DNA of 64,000 nt from Secundilactobacillus odoratitofui DSM 19909 = JCM 15043 (lineage in GTDB: Bacteria > Bacillota > Bacilli > Lactobacillales > Lactobacillaceae), in NCBI RefSeq assembly GCF_001434895.1, contig NZ_AZEE01000028.1, positions 434,502 to 498,501 of the forward strand. Direction: 5' to 3'. The notes under the pieces are model-generated. The model was not told the origin of the DNA. It worked only from the letters and a program-made list of their open reading frames with translations, and did not search any database. Both the position numbers and the translations under genes were made by a program. Position 1 is the stretch's first letter. The number at the start of each line of letters is the position of its first letter. Below, one piece after another: positions 56,333-63,267 of the stretch.

Positions 56333-57298
56333 TTATTTTTCGACTTTTTCGTACGCGTTAATGATTGCTGCCACAACCGGGTGTCGAACCACGTCGTCGG
56401 CAGTAAATGTCACGAAATTAATGTGATTGACATCCTTTAAGATTCCCATCGCTTGGACTAAGCCACTTTGACTGTGTCGTGGTAAATCAATCTGGGTCAC
56501 GTCACCATTGACAATCATCTTTGAGCCAAAGCCCAAGCGGGTCAAAAACATCTTCATTTGCGCATTGGTGGTATTTTGGGCTTCATCCAGAATAACAAAT
56601 GCACCGTCTAACGTCCGGCCACGCATATAGGCTAACGGCGCAATCTCAATCACACCACGTTCCATTAAGCGGTTAGTATGTTCCGCACCTAAAATGGCGT
56701 ACAAGGCGTCATAAATTGGCCGTAAATAAGGATCAACCTTATCCTTTAAATCACCAGGTAAAAAGCCTAGGCTCTCACCAGCTTCAACTGCCGGACGAGT
56801 CAGAATAATTTTTTCGACATCGCCACGCTTTAATGCGGCGATTGCCATCACCACCGCAAGATAGGTTTTCCCAGTCCCAGCCGGGCCAACGCCAAAGGTC
56901 ACATCACTGTGCTTAATCGCATCAACATACTGACGTTGACCGTAGTTTTTAACTCGAACTGCCCGACCCTTAGCATCCTTAATTAAGGTCTCAGTGTATA
57001 AGTCTAAGAAGTAATCTAGTGTACCGCGATCAGCCATCTTCATGGCGCTTACCACGTCCGCACTGTTCAATTGAATCCCTTCTTGGACAAGTTTATCCAT
57101 GTTTTTTAAAATGGCCATGGCTTTTTGAACTTGAAATGGTTCACCAGACACCTTGATTGAATTGCCAAACGGTCGTACGGATACAGATAAGCCTTCTTCT
57201 AATAAGGAAACAAATTGATCCTGGACACCTAAAATGGCAACCTCTTGTTCAGGGTTAGCCAAGATATATTCTTTTTCAGTTTGTGTGTTGTCAGCCAA
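56333..57298 (-). CDS. phoH: PhoH family ATPase
   Basis: A 321-residue cytoplasmic P-loop ATPase linked to RNA metabolism. The N-terminal part (1-100) is KH-like, and the ATPase core has GVGPAGTGKTYLAVVMAIAAL (Walker A) near residue 138, RPAVEAGESLGFLPGDL, and FVILDEAQNTTNAQMKMFLTR (Walker B) near 235. MIVNGDVTQIDLPR follows. It opens the phoH-ybeY-dgkA-era-recO run. The upstream neighbours YqeY and RpsU seen in other Firmicutes are 5 kb away here. Confidence 0.94.
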   Translation of the reverse strand: MADNTQTEKEYILANPEQEVAILGVQDQFVSLLEEGLSVSVRPFGNSIKVSGEPFQVQKAMAILKNMDKLVQEGIQLNSADVVSAMKMADRGTLDYFLDLYTETLIKDAKGRAVRVKNYGQRQYVDAIKHSDVTFGVGPAGTGKTYLAVVMAIAALKRGDVEKIILTRPAVEAGESLGFLPGDLKDKVDPYLRPIYDALYAILGAEHTNRLMERGVIEIAPLAYMRGRTLDGAFVILDEAQNTTNAQMKMFLTRLGFGSKMIVNGDVTQIDLPRHSQSGLVQAMGILKDVNHINFVTFTADDVVRHPVVAAIINAYEKVEK

Positions 57299-57423
57299 TA
57301 ATCATTGACTCCTTTACTTTAAAATAGTCTTCCATCAAATATTATACGACAAACGTTCCAGAAAAGCTTGTGCCTATCATTTGAGATCGTTGTTTATCAC
57401 TTATCACTGGATAATCCAGTTCT

Positions 57424-57454
57424 TGCAGCAAACGCAATGAGATGCGTTATAATT
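57424..57454 (+). promoter_or_regulatory. Promoter with internal inverted repeat, upstream of the flavin-reductase-like gene
   Basis: TTGCAG and TATAAT are 19 bp apart. The spacer contains AACGCA-ATGAGA-TGCGTT (57432-57449), a perfect 6-bp inverted repeat ending on the -10. A repressor or a spacer-twisting activator could act here. Confidence 0.5.
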
Positions 57455-57479
57455 ATTCTAAATAGGAGGTCGACTTATT

Positions 57480-58241
57480 GTGAAAATACTTGGTATTCTT
57501 GGGGGACACAAGCGTGACGGTTTGACCGCACAAATGCTAACAAACGTTCTAAGTGGCGTCTCTGACCCCCATACCACCGAAACGATTTATTTAGAAGATT
57601 TTCAGTTTCATCCGGATCTTCCGGGTCACCGTGACCCAGTACTGGATCAATTAACGGTTAAGCTACTAGAAAGTGACGTCTGGGTGCTCGCTGCCCCAAC
57701 TTATTGGGGAGGTTTGGCTGGCCAAATGAAGGATTTTTTAGACTGCATGCGTGGTCGCTTAGTTCGGTTTGACCATAACGGCGGTACTCACCCGGATCGA
57801 TTTAAAGACAAACACTACTTAAGTATCACGAGTTGTTACGCCGGCACCGTGGAAAATTTTTTGACTGGCGTAACGGATGCCAGTTTTCGAACGATTGATA
57901 AAATCATGTCAGCTGCTGGTTTAATCAAAATTAACGAATTGGTGCTACCAGGTACGTTGAAAATGACAACGTTGCCTAAATCTAAACAACAGCTTTGCAC
58001 TCACTGGGGCCAGAAGCTGACTACCAAAACGAAACGAGATGATAATACTGTGAAACGCTATATCGAACTTTTTTGTATGGTCGCCGTCATGGCATTGATT
58101 ACGATGGGGGTGCAACTGCTACTTCACCTCATCCCAATTGGCCAGTTCTGGTCGATTTACGCAACTTTCGTTATCATCTTTTTTGTCTTGCTTGCAAGTA
58201 TTTTGCATTTCTTTACAGTCGTCAAACATCGACGCCGTTAA
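57480..58241 (+). CDS. Flavodoxin-like NAD(P)H-dependent oxidoreductase with C-terminal membrane helices
   Basis: A 253-residue protein. Residues 1 to about 170 form an NADPH-dependent FMN reductase-type flavodoxin fold: ILGGHKRDGLTAQM (FMN-phosphate loop) at the start, DPVLDQLTVKLLESDVWVLAAPTYWGGLAGQMKDFLDCM near 55-95, then TSCYAG. Residues about 193-245 add two membrane helices (FCMVAVMALITMGVQLLLHL and FVIIFFVLLASILHFF) and a basic end. Soluble family members usually lack such a tail. The GTG start has AGGAGG upstream. It converges with thiE. Substrate unknown; a membrane-attached flavin or quinone reductase is one guess. Confidence 0.78.
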   Translation: MKILGILGGHKRDGLTAQMLTNVLSGVSDPHTTETIYLEDFQFHPDLPGHRDPVLDQLTVKLLESDVWVLAAPTYWGGLAGQMKDFLDCMRGRLVRFDHNGGTHPDRFKDKHYLSITSCYAGTVENFLTGVTDASFRTIDKIMSAAGLIKINELVLPGTLKMTTLPKSKQQLCTHWGQKLTTKTKRDDNTVKRYIELFCMVAVMALITMGVQLLLHLIPIGQFWSIYATFVIIFFVLLASILHFFTVVKHRRR

Positions 58242-58283
58242 AGACTATTGTATATAGCAATTAATTTTATTGTATTATACAAA

Positions 58284-58919
58284 TCATTGCTTAATAACGC
58301 TTAAAATCTGCTGTCGCAATTGTGCGGCAGCTTTTTTGGGTTCACTCGCCTTCATAATAGCCGATACCACAGCAACGCCCGCGACCTGAGCTGGTTTAAT
58401 TGCTGCCACGTTGTGCTGATTTAACCCACCAATGGCAAAAACCGGAACGTTAACGTTGTGCCGAATTGCCGTCAGTGTTTCAACACTGGTGGCCACCGTT
58501 TTAACGTGGGTCGTTGTGGGAAAGATTGCACCAACACCCAAATAGTCAGCGCCCTGCTCAACCGCACTGACAGCCTGTTGAACAGTTTTAGTCGTGGCAC
58601 CAATCAACTTAGTTGGTCCCAAGAGTTTGCGGGCGGTGGTAACATCTAAGTCTTCTTCTCCGAGATGAACACCAGCTGCATCAACTGCCATGGCAATATC
58701 CAATCGGTCATCAATGATCAGCGGTACTTGGTACTGATCCGTAAGCTGTTTAACCTTTTGGGCACGACTGTAATACTGTTTTGATGTAACGGCCTTTTCT
58801 CTGAGTTGAAGTAAATCTACGCCACCAGCTAAAGCAGCCTCTATCTTGACTAAGAATTCAGCCTCCGTTAAATTAAGCGAATCAGTCACAAGGTATAAGG
58901 GATGATCAAAAAGCATCAT
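58284..58919 (-). CDS. thiE: Thiamine phosphate synthase
   Basis: ThiE joins HMP pyrophosphate with thiazole phosphate to give thiamine phosphate. The 211-residue TIM-barrel protein has LYLVTDS near the start, LLQLREKAVTSKQYY near residue 36 (pyrophosphate and pyrimidine contacts), LIIDDRLDIAMAVDAAGVHLGEEDL near 67, and YLGVGAIFPTTTHV near 125. PVFAIGGLNQHN and GVAVVSAIM follow. Key residues are present, including Asp and Lys for magnesium and phosphate. It lies opposite to the thiSFG operon and has its own promoter rather than the TPP riboswitch. Confidence 0.95.
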   Translation of the reverse strand: MMLFDHPLYLVTDSLNLTEAEFLVKIEAALAGGVDLLQLREKAVTSKQYYSRAQKVKQLTDQYQVPLIIDDRLDIAMAVDAAGVHLGEEDLDVTTARKLLGPTKLIGATTKTVQQAVSAVEQGADYLGVGAIFPTTTHVKTVATSVETLTAIRHNVNVPVFAIGGLNQHNVAAIKPAQVAGVAVVSAIMKASEPKKAAAQLRQQILSVIKQ

Positions 58920-58956
58920 GGTTGGCCTCCAAGTTACGATTTATTTGGTGGTCACT

Positions 58957-58985
58957 AGTTTAACGAAGCTGCACGGCTTTGTCCA
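58957..58985 (-). promoter_or_regulatory. thiE promoter
   Basis: TGGACA and TAAACT are separated by 17 bp on the minus strand, about 40 bp upstream of thiE. No riboswitch lies between it and the start codon. Confidence 0.6.
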
Positions 58986-59008
58986 TTTTAATTTGAAAGT
59001 AATTTCGC

Positions 59009-59037
59009 TTGACTTACACAATGAATTCGCTTATAAA
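59009..59037 (+). promoter_or_regulatory. Promoter of the TPP-riboswitch thiSFG operon
   Basis: TTGACT and TATAAA are separated by 17 bp on the plus strand, about 40 bp before the aptamer. It faces away from the thiE promoter, which starts some 24 bp to its left. Confidence 0.75.
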
Positions 59038-59079
59038 TATAACGTTGAGTCACCTGACTCACTCAAAATTTAATCACGT

Positions 59080-59160
59080 TAGTTCGTCTGGGGTGCCCTT
59101 TTGGCTGAGATTAAACCCATCGAACCTGATGTAGTTTGTACTACCGAAGGAAGACCGACT
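59080..59160 (+). ncRNA. TPP riboswitch (THI element)
   Basis: The conserved blocks are present in order: GGGGTGCCC, GGCTGAGATTAAACCC, ATCGAACCTGATGTAGTTTGTACTACC and GAAGGAAGA. P1 is formed by AGTTCGTCT and AGACCGACT. Thiamine pyrophosphate should turn off thiSFG. Confidence 0.97.
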
Positions 59161-59246
59161 TTAACCATGATGTATTCATCTTGCCACGTTTCAAGAACAG
59201 TGACTCAGTCATTGTTTTGATGACCACGCAAAAATGACCCATCGCC

Positions 59247-59285
59247 AGTCCCTTCCTCGGTTACAAACCAGAAAGGGGCTTTTTT
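59247..59285 (+). terminator. TPP-controlled terminator abutting the thiS start
   Basis: The stem AGTCCCTT/AAGGGGCT (59247-59254 and 59273-59280) has an inner GGTT/AACC helix and a run of T directly before the thiS ATG at 59286. The 3' arm contains the GGGG ribosome binding site, so the same hairpin would both end transcription and hide the ribosome binding site. Confidence 0.8.
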
Positions 59286-59486
59286 ATGGTCATTGTTAAC
59301 GGAGAACCAACACAAGTCACTGACGGCCAAACCATTTTAGCATTTTTGACGGCACGACAGACGCCGGTAGAAAACATCGTTGTCGAACGGAATGGCGAAA
59401 TTGTCCGTCGAGTCGATTATGACACTACTTACATTGACCCCAACGACAACTTGGAATTAATTTCCTTTGTTGGCGGCGGTCGTTAG
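59286..59486 (+). CDS. thiS: Sulfur carrier protein ThiS
   Basis: ThiS carries sulfur as a C-terminal thiocarboxylate for thiazole formation. The 66-residue ubiquitin-like protein has VIVNGEPTQVTDGQTILAFL, NIVVERNGEIVRRVDYDTT and ends SFVGGGR. Known ThiS proteins end in Gly-Gly (Bacillus subtilis ends FVGGG), whose free carboxylate is adenylated by ThiF. Here one Arg follows the glycines (CGT before the TAG). The start has AAAGGGG seven bases upstream, inside the terminator arm. The operon continues with thiF 8 bp later. Confidence 0.93.
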   Translation: MVIVNGEPTQVTDGQTILAFLTARQTPVENIVVERNGEIVRRVDYDTTYIDPNDNLELISFVGGGR

Positions 59487-59494
59487 GAGAGTAT

Positions 59495-60139
59495 ATGCAA
59501 CCAACCATCCAAGGCATGCCGATCTCAACGGTTTTTGACGGCATGAAAACCCGTAACGTTCAAGATTCCACGACCAAACTTGCTTCCGCTCACGTCACGA
59601 TTGCGGGCGCAGGTGGGTTGGGCTCAAACATTGCAATTGCCCTTGCCCGAATTGGGGTTGGTCACCTGACCCTGATTGATTTTGATCAAGTTGAATTAAG
59701 TAATCTCAACCGACAACAGTTTAAACTGAGTCAAGTCGGCATGGATAAAGTCACGGCACTCAAACAAAATCTGCAAGAATTTAACCCCTTCGTCACCATT
59801 GACACTGCAATTACGAAAATTGATCACGATAACGTCGCCAGTTTATTTGCGGACGCCGACATCATCTGCGAAGCGTTTGATGATCCTACAGCCAAAGCCA
59901 TGCTGTTGGATGCTGCCAGTGAGTATTTTCCAAATAAACCACTAGTCATGGCAACTGGTATGGCTGGTGTTCACAGTTCCAATAGCATCGTCACGAAGCA
60001 AGTCCGCCCCAATCTCTACATTGCTGGAGACGGTACATCAACTGGTGCTGAAGGCCTTATGGCACCACGGGTTATGATTGCCGCCGGTCACGAAGCAAAC
60101 ATGATTGTGAGACTCATTTTAGATCACCCCACTGTTTAG
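59495..60139 (+). CDS. thiF: ThiS adenylyltransferase ThiF (short form)
   Basis: ThiF adenylates the C-terminus of ThiS before sulfur transfer. The 214-residue E1-like protein has the ATP-binding GAGGLGSN at residues 38-45, IDFDQVELSNLNRQQF (Asp and Arg for ATP) near 60-75, and FDDPTAK near 130. It lacks the zinc-binding Cys pairs and the C-terminal extension of longer ThiF/MoeB proteins, matching the short ThiF type of anaerobes. The start is preceded by AGGAG. It lies between thiS and thiG. Confidence 0.92.
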   Translation: MQPTIQGMPISTVFDGMKTRNVQDSTTKLASAHVTIAGAGGLGSNIAIALARIGVGHLTLIDFDQVELSNLNRQQFKLSQVGMDKVTALKQNLQEFNPFVTIDTAITKIDHDNVASLFADADIICEAFDDPTAKAMLLDAASEYFPNKPLVMATGMAGVHSSNSIVTKQVRPNLYIAGDGTSTGAEGLMAPRVMIAAGHEANMIVRLILDHPTV

Positions 60140-60148
60140 GAGGTTACT

Positions 60149-60934
60149 ATGACAACGACACCAACTGATTTATTAACCATTGCGGATCACACCTTTACTT
60201 CCCGTTTTATCCTAGGGTCTGGCAAGTACTCATACGACCTGATTGATTCCGCCATCCACCAAGCCAAAGCCCAAATCATTACCATGGCGCTGCGTCGAAC
60301 TTCGGATACTGAAGAAAACATCCTGGACTTTATCCCGGAAGGTATTACCATTTTGCCGAACACCTCGGGCGCAACGAACGCTCAAGAGGCAATTCGAACT
60401 GCCCGGCTGGCTCGTGAATTGAGTGGCAGCGACTTTATTAAGCTCGAAGTTGTACCTGATAAAAAGTACCTCATGCCAGATAACGACGAAACCGTCAAAG
60501 CCACTGAAGTACTTGCCAATGAAGGTTTCATTGTGATGCCCTACGTTTTACCAGACCTCAACATCGCCAAACGGCTGGTTAATGCCGGCGCTGCCACGGT
60601 CATGCCGTTAGCCGCGCCAATTGGTACGAACAAAGGTCTCGCCGCCAAGGATCTCATTCAGATTTTAATCGACGAAATTTCTGTGCCGGTGATTATTGAT
60701 GCCGGTATTGGCCGCCCTAGCCAAGCTGCTGAAGCAATGGAAATGGGCGCCGACGCGATTATGGCGAATACGTCAATGGCTACCGCAGAAAACATTCCGT
60801 TGATGGCAGAAGCCTTTCGATTAGGAGTCGAAGCCGGTCGTAAAGCGTTCTTAGCCGGTCCTGGTCGGGTCATTGAACACGGTGCAGTGGCATCTTCACC
60901 CCTCACCGGCTTGAGTCAGTCTAGCCACAAATGA
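60149..60934 (+). CDS. thiG: Thiazole synthase ThiG
   Basis: ThiG condenses deoxyxylulose phosphate, dehydroglycine and ThiS thiocarboxylate to thiazole phosphate. The 261-residue TIM-barrel protein has FILGSGKYS near residue 18, [10 protein letters not shown] near 43, [23 protein letters not shown] near 68, and [17 protein letters not shown] near 100. [33 protein letters not shown] closes the barrel near 188. The Schiff-base Lys is expected in the KLEVV segment. It overlaps the M20 gene by 4 bp (ATGA). No thiH or thiO for dehydroglycine lies nearby. Confidence 0.95.
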   Translation: MTTTPTDLLTIADHTFTSRFILGSGKYSYDLIDSAIHQAKAQIITMALRRTSDTEENILDFIPEGITILPNTSGATNAQEAIRTARLARELSGSDFIKLEVVPDKKYLMPDNDETVKATEVLANEGFIVMPYVLPDLNIAKRLVNAGAATVMPLAAPIGTNKGLAAKDLIQILIDEISVPVIIDAGIGRPSQAAEAMEMGADAIMANTSMATAENIPLMAEAFRLGVEAGRKAFLAGPGRVIEHGAVASSPLTGLSQSSHK

Positions 60935-62166
60935 CCCATTTGGACGTCTCAAATCAATTCCAGTTTTGGCGCTGGCTAAACCAAATCAACGCCCGCTCAA
61001 CTCAACCTGACCGGCCTGGCCAAACCCGACTGGTCTACTCACCATCGTGGTTTGCGGCTCAACAGGCACTGATTGATTTTGGCACTGCTGCCGACTTGGT
61101 TACATGTGTGGATGATATTGGTAACGTCTATCTTGATTATCCTGGTACCGACAACCAGGTGATTGCTACTGGTTCTCATATGGATACCGTGGTGAACGGC
61201 GGTCAGTTTGACGGATTATACGGTATTCTTGGTGGCCTTCAGGCAATTATGAATTTGAAACAACGCTTTGGTCGTCCCAGACACACCTTGCGGTTAATTG
61301 CCTTTAGTGAAGAGGAAGGCAGTCGGTTTAACGCCACCTTTACGGGCTCAAAGTACTACGTCAGACAAGAAATGCCACCCACCATACTCACCGATATCAA
61401 TCGGATTGATTTTTCAACCGCGCGTCAGCAAGCAGTTAAACAGCTTTTAAAATTACCTGAAGTCCAGCATTTCCAGCCCAATTTACCCACAAGTTTCACA
61501 GAACTGCACATCGAACAAGGACCAAGGTTAATGACGCAACACGCTACCATTGGACTGGTATGCGGCATTGTCGGCCAAAGACGGTATTCAGTAGACGTCA
61601 TTGGAGCAACCAACCATGCTGGCACTACGCCAATGCACTTGCGACACGACGCCCTTCAGTCCGCCATAACGCTGATCACCAAACTTCGTTTAGCCGCAAA
61701 GGCCCTCGATTCTGAGCTCACTTTTACAGTCGGCCAACTATCAGTTAGCCCTAACGTTGCAAATGTTATTCCTGGTCGGGTGACATTCAGTATCGATATT
61801 CGTCATGATCAGTCTTCAATTCTGACTCAGTTTGAGCAGCAACTGCACACGCTTATCACTGAACGACCTGACAAGGCAATCAAATGTCACGTCCAACAGT
61901 GGGTTAACGACTTACCGGTGAAGCTGGACGCCAGACTATTAACCATGAATCGTCAAATAACCCAAGACCTTGGGTATCCAACAACAACATTGGTATCTGG
62001 CGCAGGTCATGACAGTTATATTTTAAGCCAGGCCGTACCAACAACCATGCTGTTTGTCCCCAGTGTCGGCGGTATCAGTCACGCACCGAACGAACAGACT
62101 AATCCAGCCGATTTGGCTGCTGGCATTGACGTTTTAACAGAAAGTCTACGTCGCCAAGCTTATTAA
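60931..62166 (+). CDS. M20-family Zn amidohydrolase (AllC/HyuC-like), candidate thiamine-salvage deformylase
   Basis: A 411-residue enzyme of the N-carbamoyl amino acid hydrolase/allantoate amidohydrolase group. It has [14 protein letters not shown] near residue 30, [18 protein letters not shown] (metal His and Asp) near 82, [20 protein letters not shown] (catalytic Glu) near 129, ELHIEQGP near 192, and [11 protein letters not shown] near 226. [13 protein letters not shown] follows near 355. Its ATG overlaps the thiG stop, so it is translationally coupled to a TPP-riboswitch operon. In Bacillus a related M20 enzyme (YlmB) deformylates degraded thiamine pyrimidine. That role here is an inference; hydantoin or carbamoyl amino acid hydrolysis is possible. 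Confidence 0.85.
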   Translation: MTHLDVSNQFQFWRWLNQINARSTQPDRPGQTRLVYSPSWFAAQQALIDFGTAADLVTCVDDIGNVYLDYPGTDNQVIATGSHMDTVVNGGQFDGLYGILGGLQAIMNLKQRFGRPRHTLRLIAFSEEEGSRFNATFTGSKYYVRQEMPPTILTDINRIDFSTARQQAVKQLLKLPEVQHFQPNLPTSFTELHIEQGPRLMTQHATIGLVCGIVGQRRYSVDVIGATNHAGTTPMHLRHDALQSAITLITKLRLAAKALDSELTFTVGQLSVSPNVANVIPGRVTFSIDIRHDQSSILTQFEQQLHTLITERPDKAIKCHVQQWVNDLPVKLDARLLTMNRQITQDLGYPTTTLVSGAGHDSYILSQAVPTTMLFVPSVGGISHAPNEQTNPADLAAGIDVLTESLRRQAY

Positions 62167-62194
62167 ACCCGCTTATGCAATTCAATTACCATAT

Positions 62195-62245
62195 AAAAAC
62201 GCGTACCCAGATGCTCAATCGTCATCCGGATACGCGTTTATTTTA
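62195..62245 (+). terminator. Terminator of the thiSFG-M20 operon
   Basis: The arms AAAACGCGTA and TACGCGTTT, extended by a CAGATG/CATCCG partial stem, enclose a short loop and are followed by TTTATTTTA on the plus strand. Confidence 0.85.
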
Positions 62246-62315
62246 TCGAGTGCGCCAAACCACCGTTTGAACAACACATGTTTTTGATTCAAATTCGTCT
62301 TTGTGACGTCAAGAT

Positions 62316-62762
62316 TTACTTACTAAGTAAACTCTTAACGGTTTTGTTCACAATGGCACCGTCTGCCCGACCCTTAAGTTTAGGCATCACTGCACCCATT
62401 ACCTTACCAAAATCGGCCATAGAACTGGCACCTACTTGGCTAACCGTTTCAGTAACGATCTTTTGAACTTCTTCTTCACTTAACTGCTTAGGTGCGTACT
62501 TTTCAACCAATTTAATTTCAGCGTCTAGGCCGTCAACTAAGTCCTGACGGTTAGCAGCTGCGAATTCCTCGCGAGATTCCTTACGCTGCTTTAATTCTCG
62601 TGATAATACCGTTAATTCATCATCATCGGTTAAATCATGACCGAGCTTGACCCGTTCATTGGTAAGCGACGCCTTAATCATCCTAATCACGTTCAAGGCA
62701 ACCTTATCATGCGCCTTCATCGCTGTTTTAAGATCTTCTGTTAATGTATCAGATAATGACAT
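62316..62762 (-). CDS. yqeY: YqeY/GatB-like domain protein
   Basis: A 148-residue protein of the YqeY family, all helical, related to the tail domain of GatB. It has [43 protein letters not shown] and [25 protein letters not shown]. It may bind tRNA, but its function is unproven. I start at the ATG at 62760-62762 with GGAGG upstream. The longer in-frame reading overlaps the rpsU terminator. It follows rpsU, as in other Firmicutes, and is separated by a terminator-like hairpin that could lower its level. Confidence 0.9.
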   Translation of the reverse strand: MSLSDTLTEDLKTAMKAHDKVALNVIRMIKASLTNERVKLGHDLTDDDELTVLSRELKQRKESREEFAAANRQDLVDGLDAEIKLVEKYAPKQLSEEEVQKIVTETVSQVGASSMADFGKVMGAVMPKLKGRADGAIVNKTVKSLLSK

Positions 62763-62790
62763 GATGAGTCCTCCATTTAAATTTATTCTC

Positions 62791-62820
62791 AAAAAAAAGC
62801 TCCTGCTAAAAACAGGAGCC
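62791..62820 (-). terminator. Terminator between rpsU and yqeY
   Basis: The 7-bp GC-rich stem GCTCCTG/CAGGAGC is followed by eight T on the minus strand, directly after rpsU. It may be leaky so that yqeY is read through at low level. Confidence 0.9.
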
Positions 62821-62829
62821 ATTATGCAA

Positions 62830-63015
62830 CTAGAAGCGCTTCTTGTTCTTGCGTTTTCTTGCTGCTTCTGATTTTAATTTGCGTTTAACACTTGGCTTTT
62901 CGTAAAACTCACGTTTACGGTATTCTTGTAAGGTACCGCTTTTTGAAACGGTTCGTTTGAAGCGCCGAAGAGCATCGTCAAGAGACTCGTTTTTGCGAAC
63001 GACTGTCTTTGTCAT
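62830..63015 (-). CDS. rpsU: Ribosomal protein S21
   Basis: S21 is a small basic protein of the 30S subunit. The 61-residue sequence [20 protein letters not shown] and [31 protein letters not shown] matches the family over its full length. The start has GGAGGGAGG about eight bases upstream. Its strong promoter and terminator fit high expression. Confidence 0.97.
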   Translation of the reverse strand: MTKTVVRKNESLDDALRRFKRTVSKSGTLQEYRKREFYEKPSVKRKLKSEAARKRKNKKRF

Positions 63016-63099
63016 GTAAATTCCCTCCCTCCGAGCTCAAGTAGTAACCGACTGAAATTAAACAACAAAAATAAAGGTTCATTCCAACAGTTCTTTTTA

Positions 63100-63128
63100 A
63101 TTATACCTATATCAGACCCCATCGTCAA
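63100..63128 (-). promoter_or_regulatory. rpsU promoter
   Basis: TTGACG and TATAAT are separated by exactly 17 bp on the minus strand, about 85 bp before rpsU. Confidence 0.85.
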
Positions 63129-63267
63129 TCTTTTCATACAAGTTTTGATTGAGAAATTTAACGATCTTTTTTTCTACGAGCCCTTTTTAAAAAACAATTT
63201 GAAGCATCAACTGAACTTCCAAGCTGTGCTAAAATGAGGTTACTTAATTTACTTGGGAGGTTTCAAC

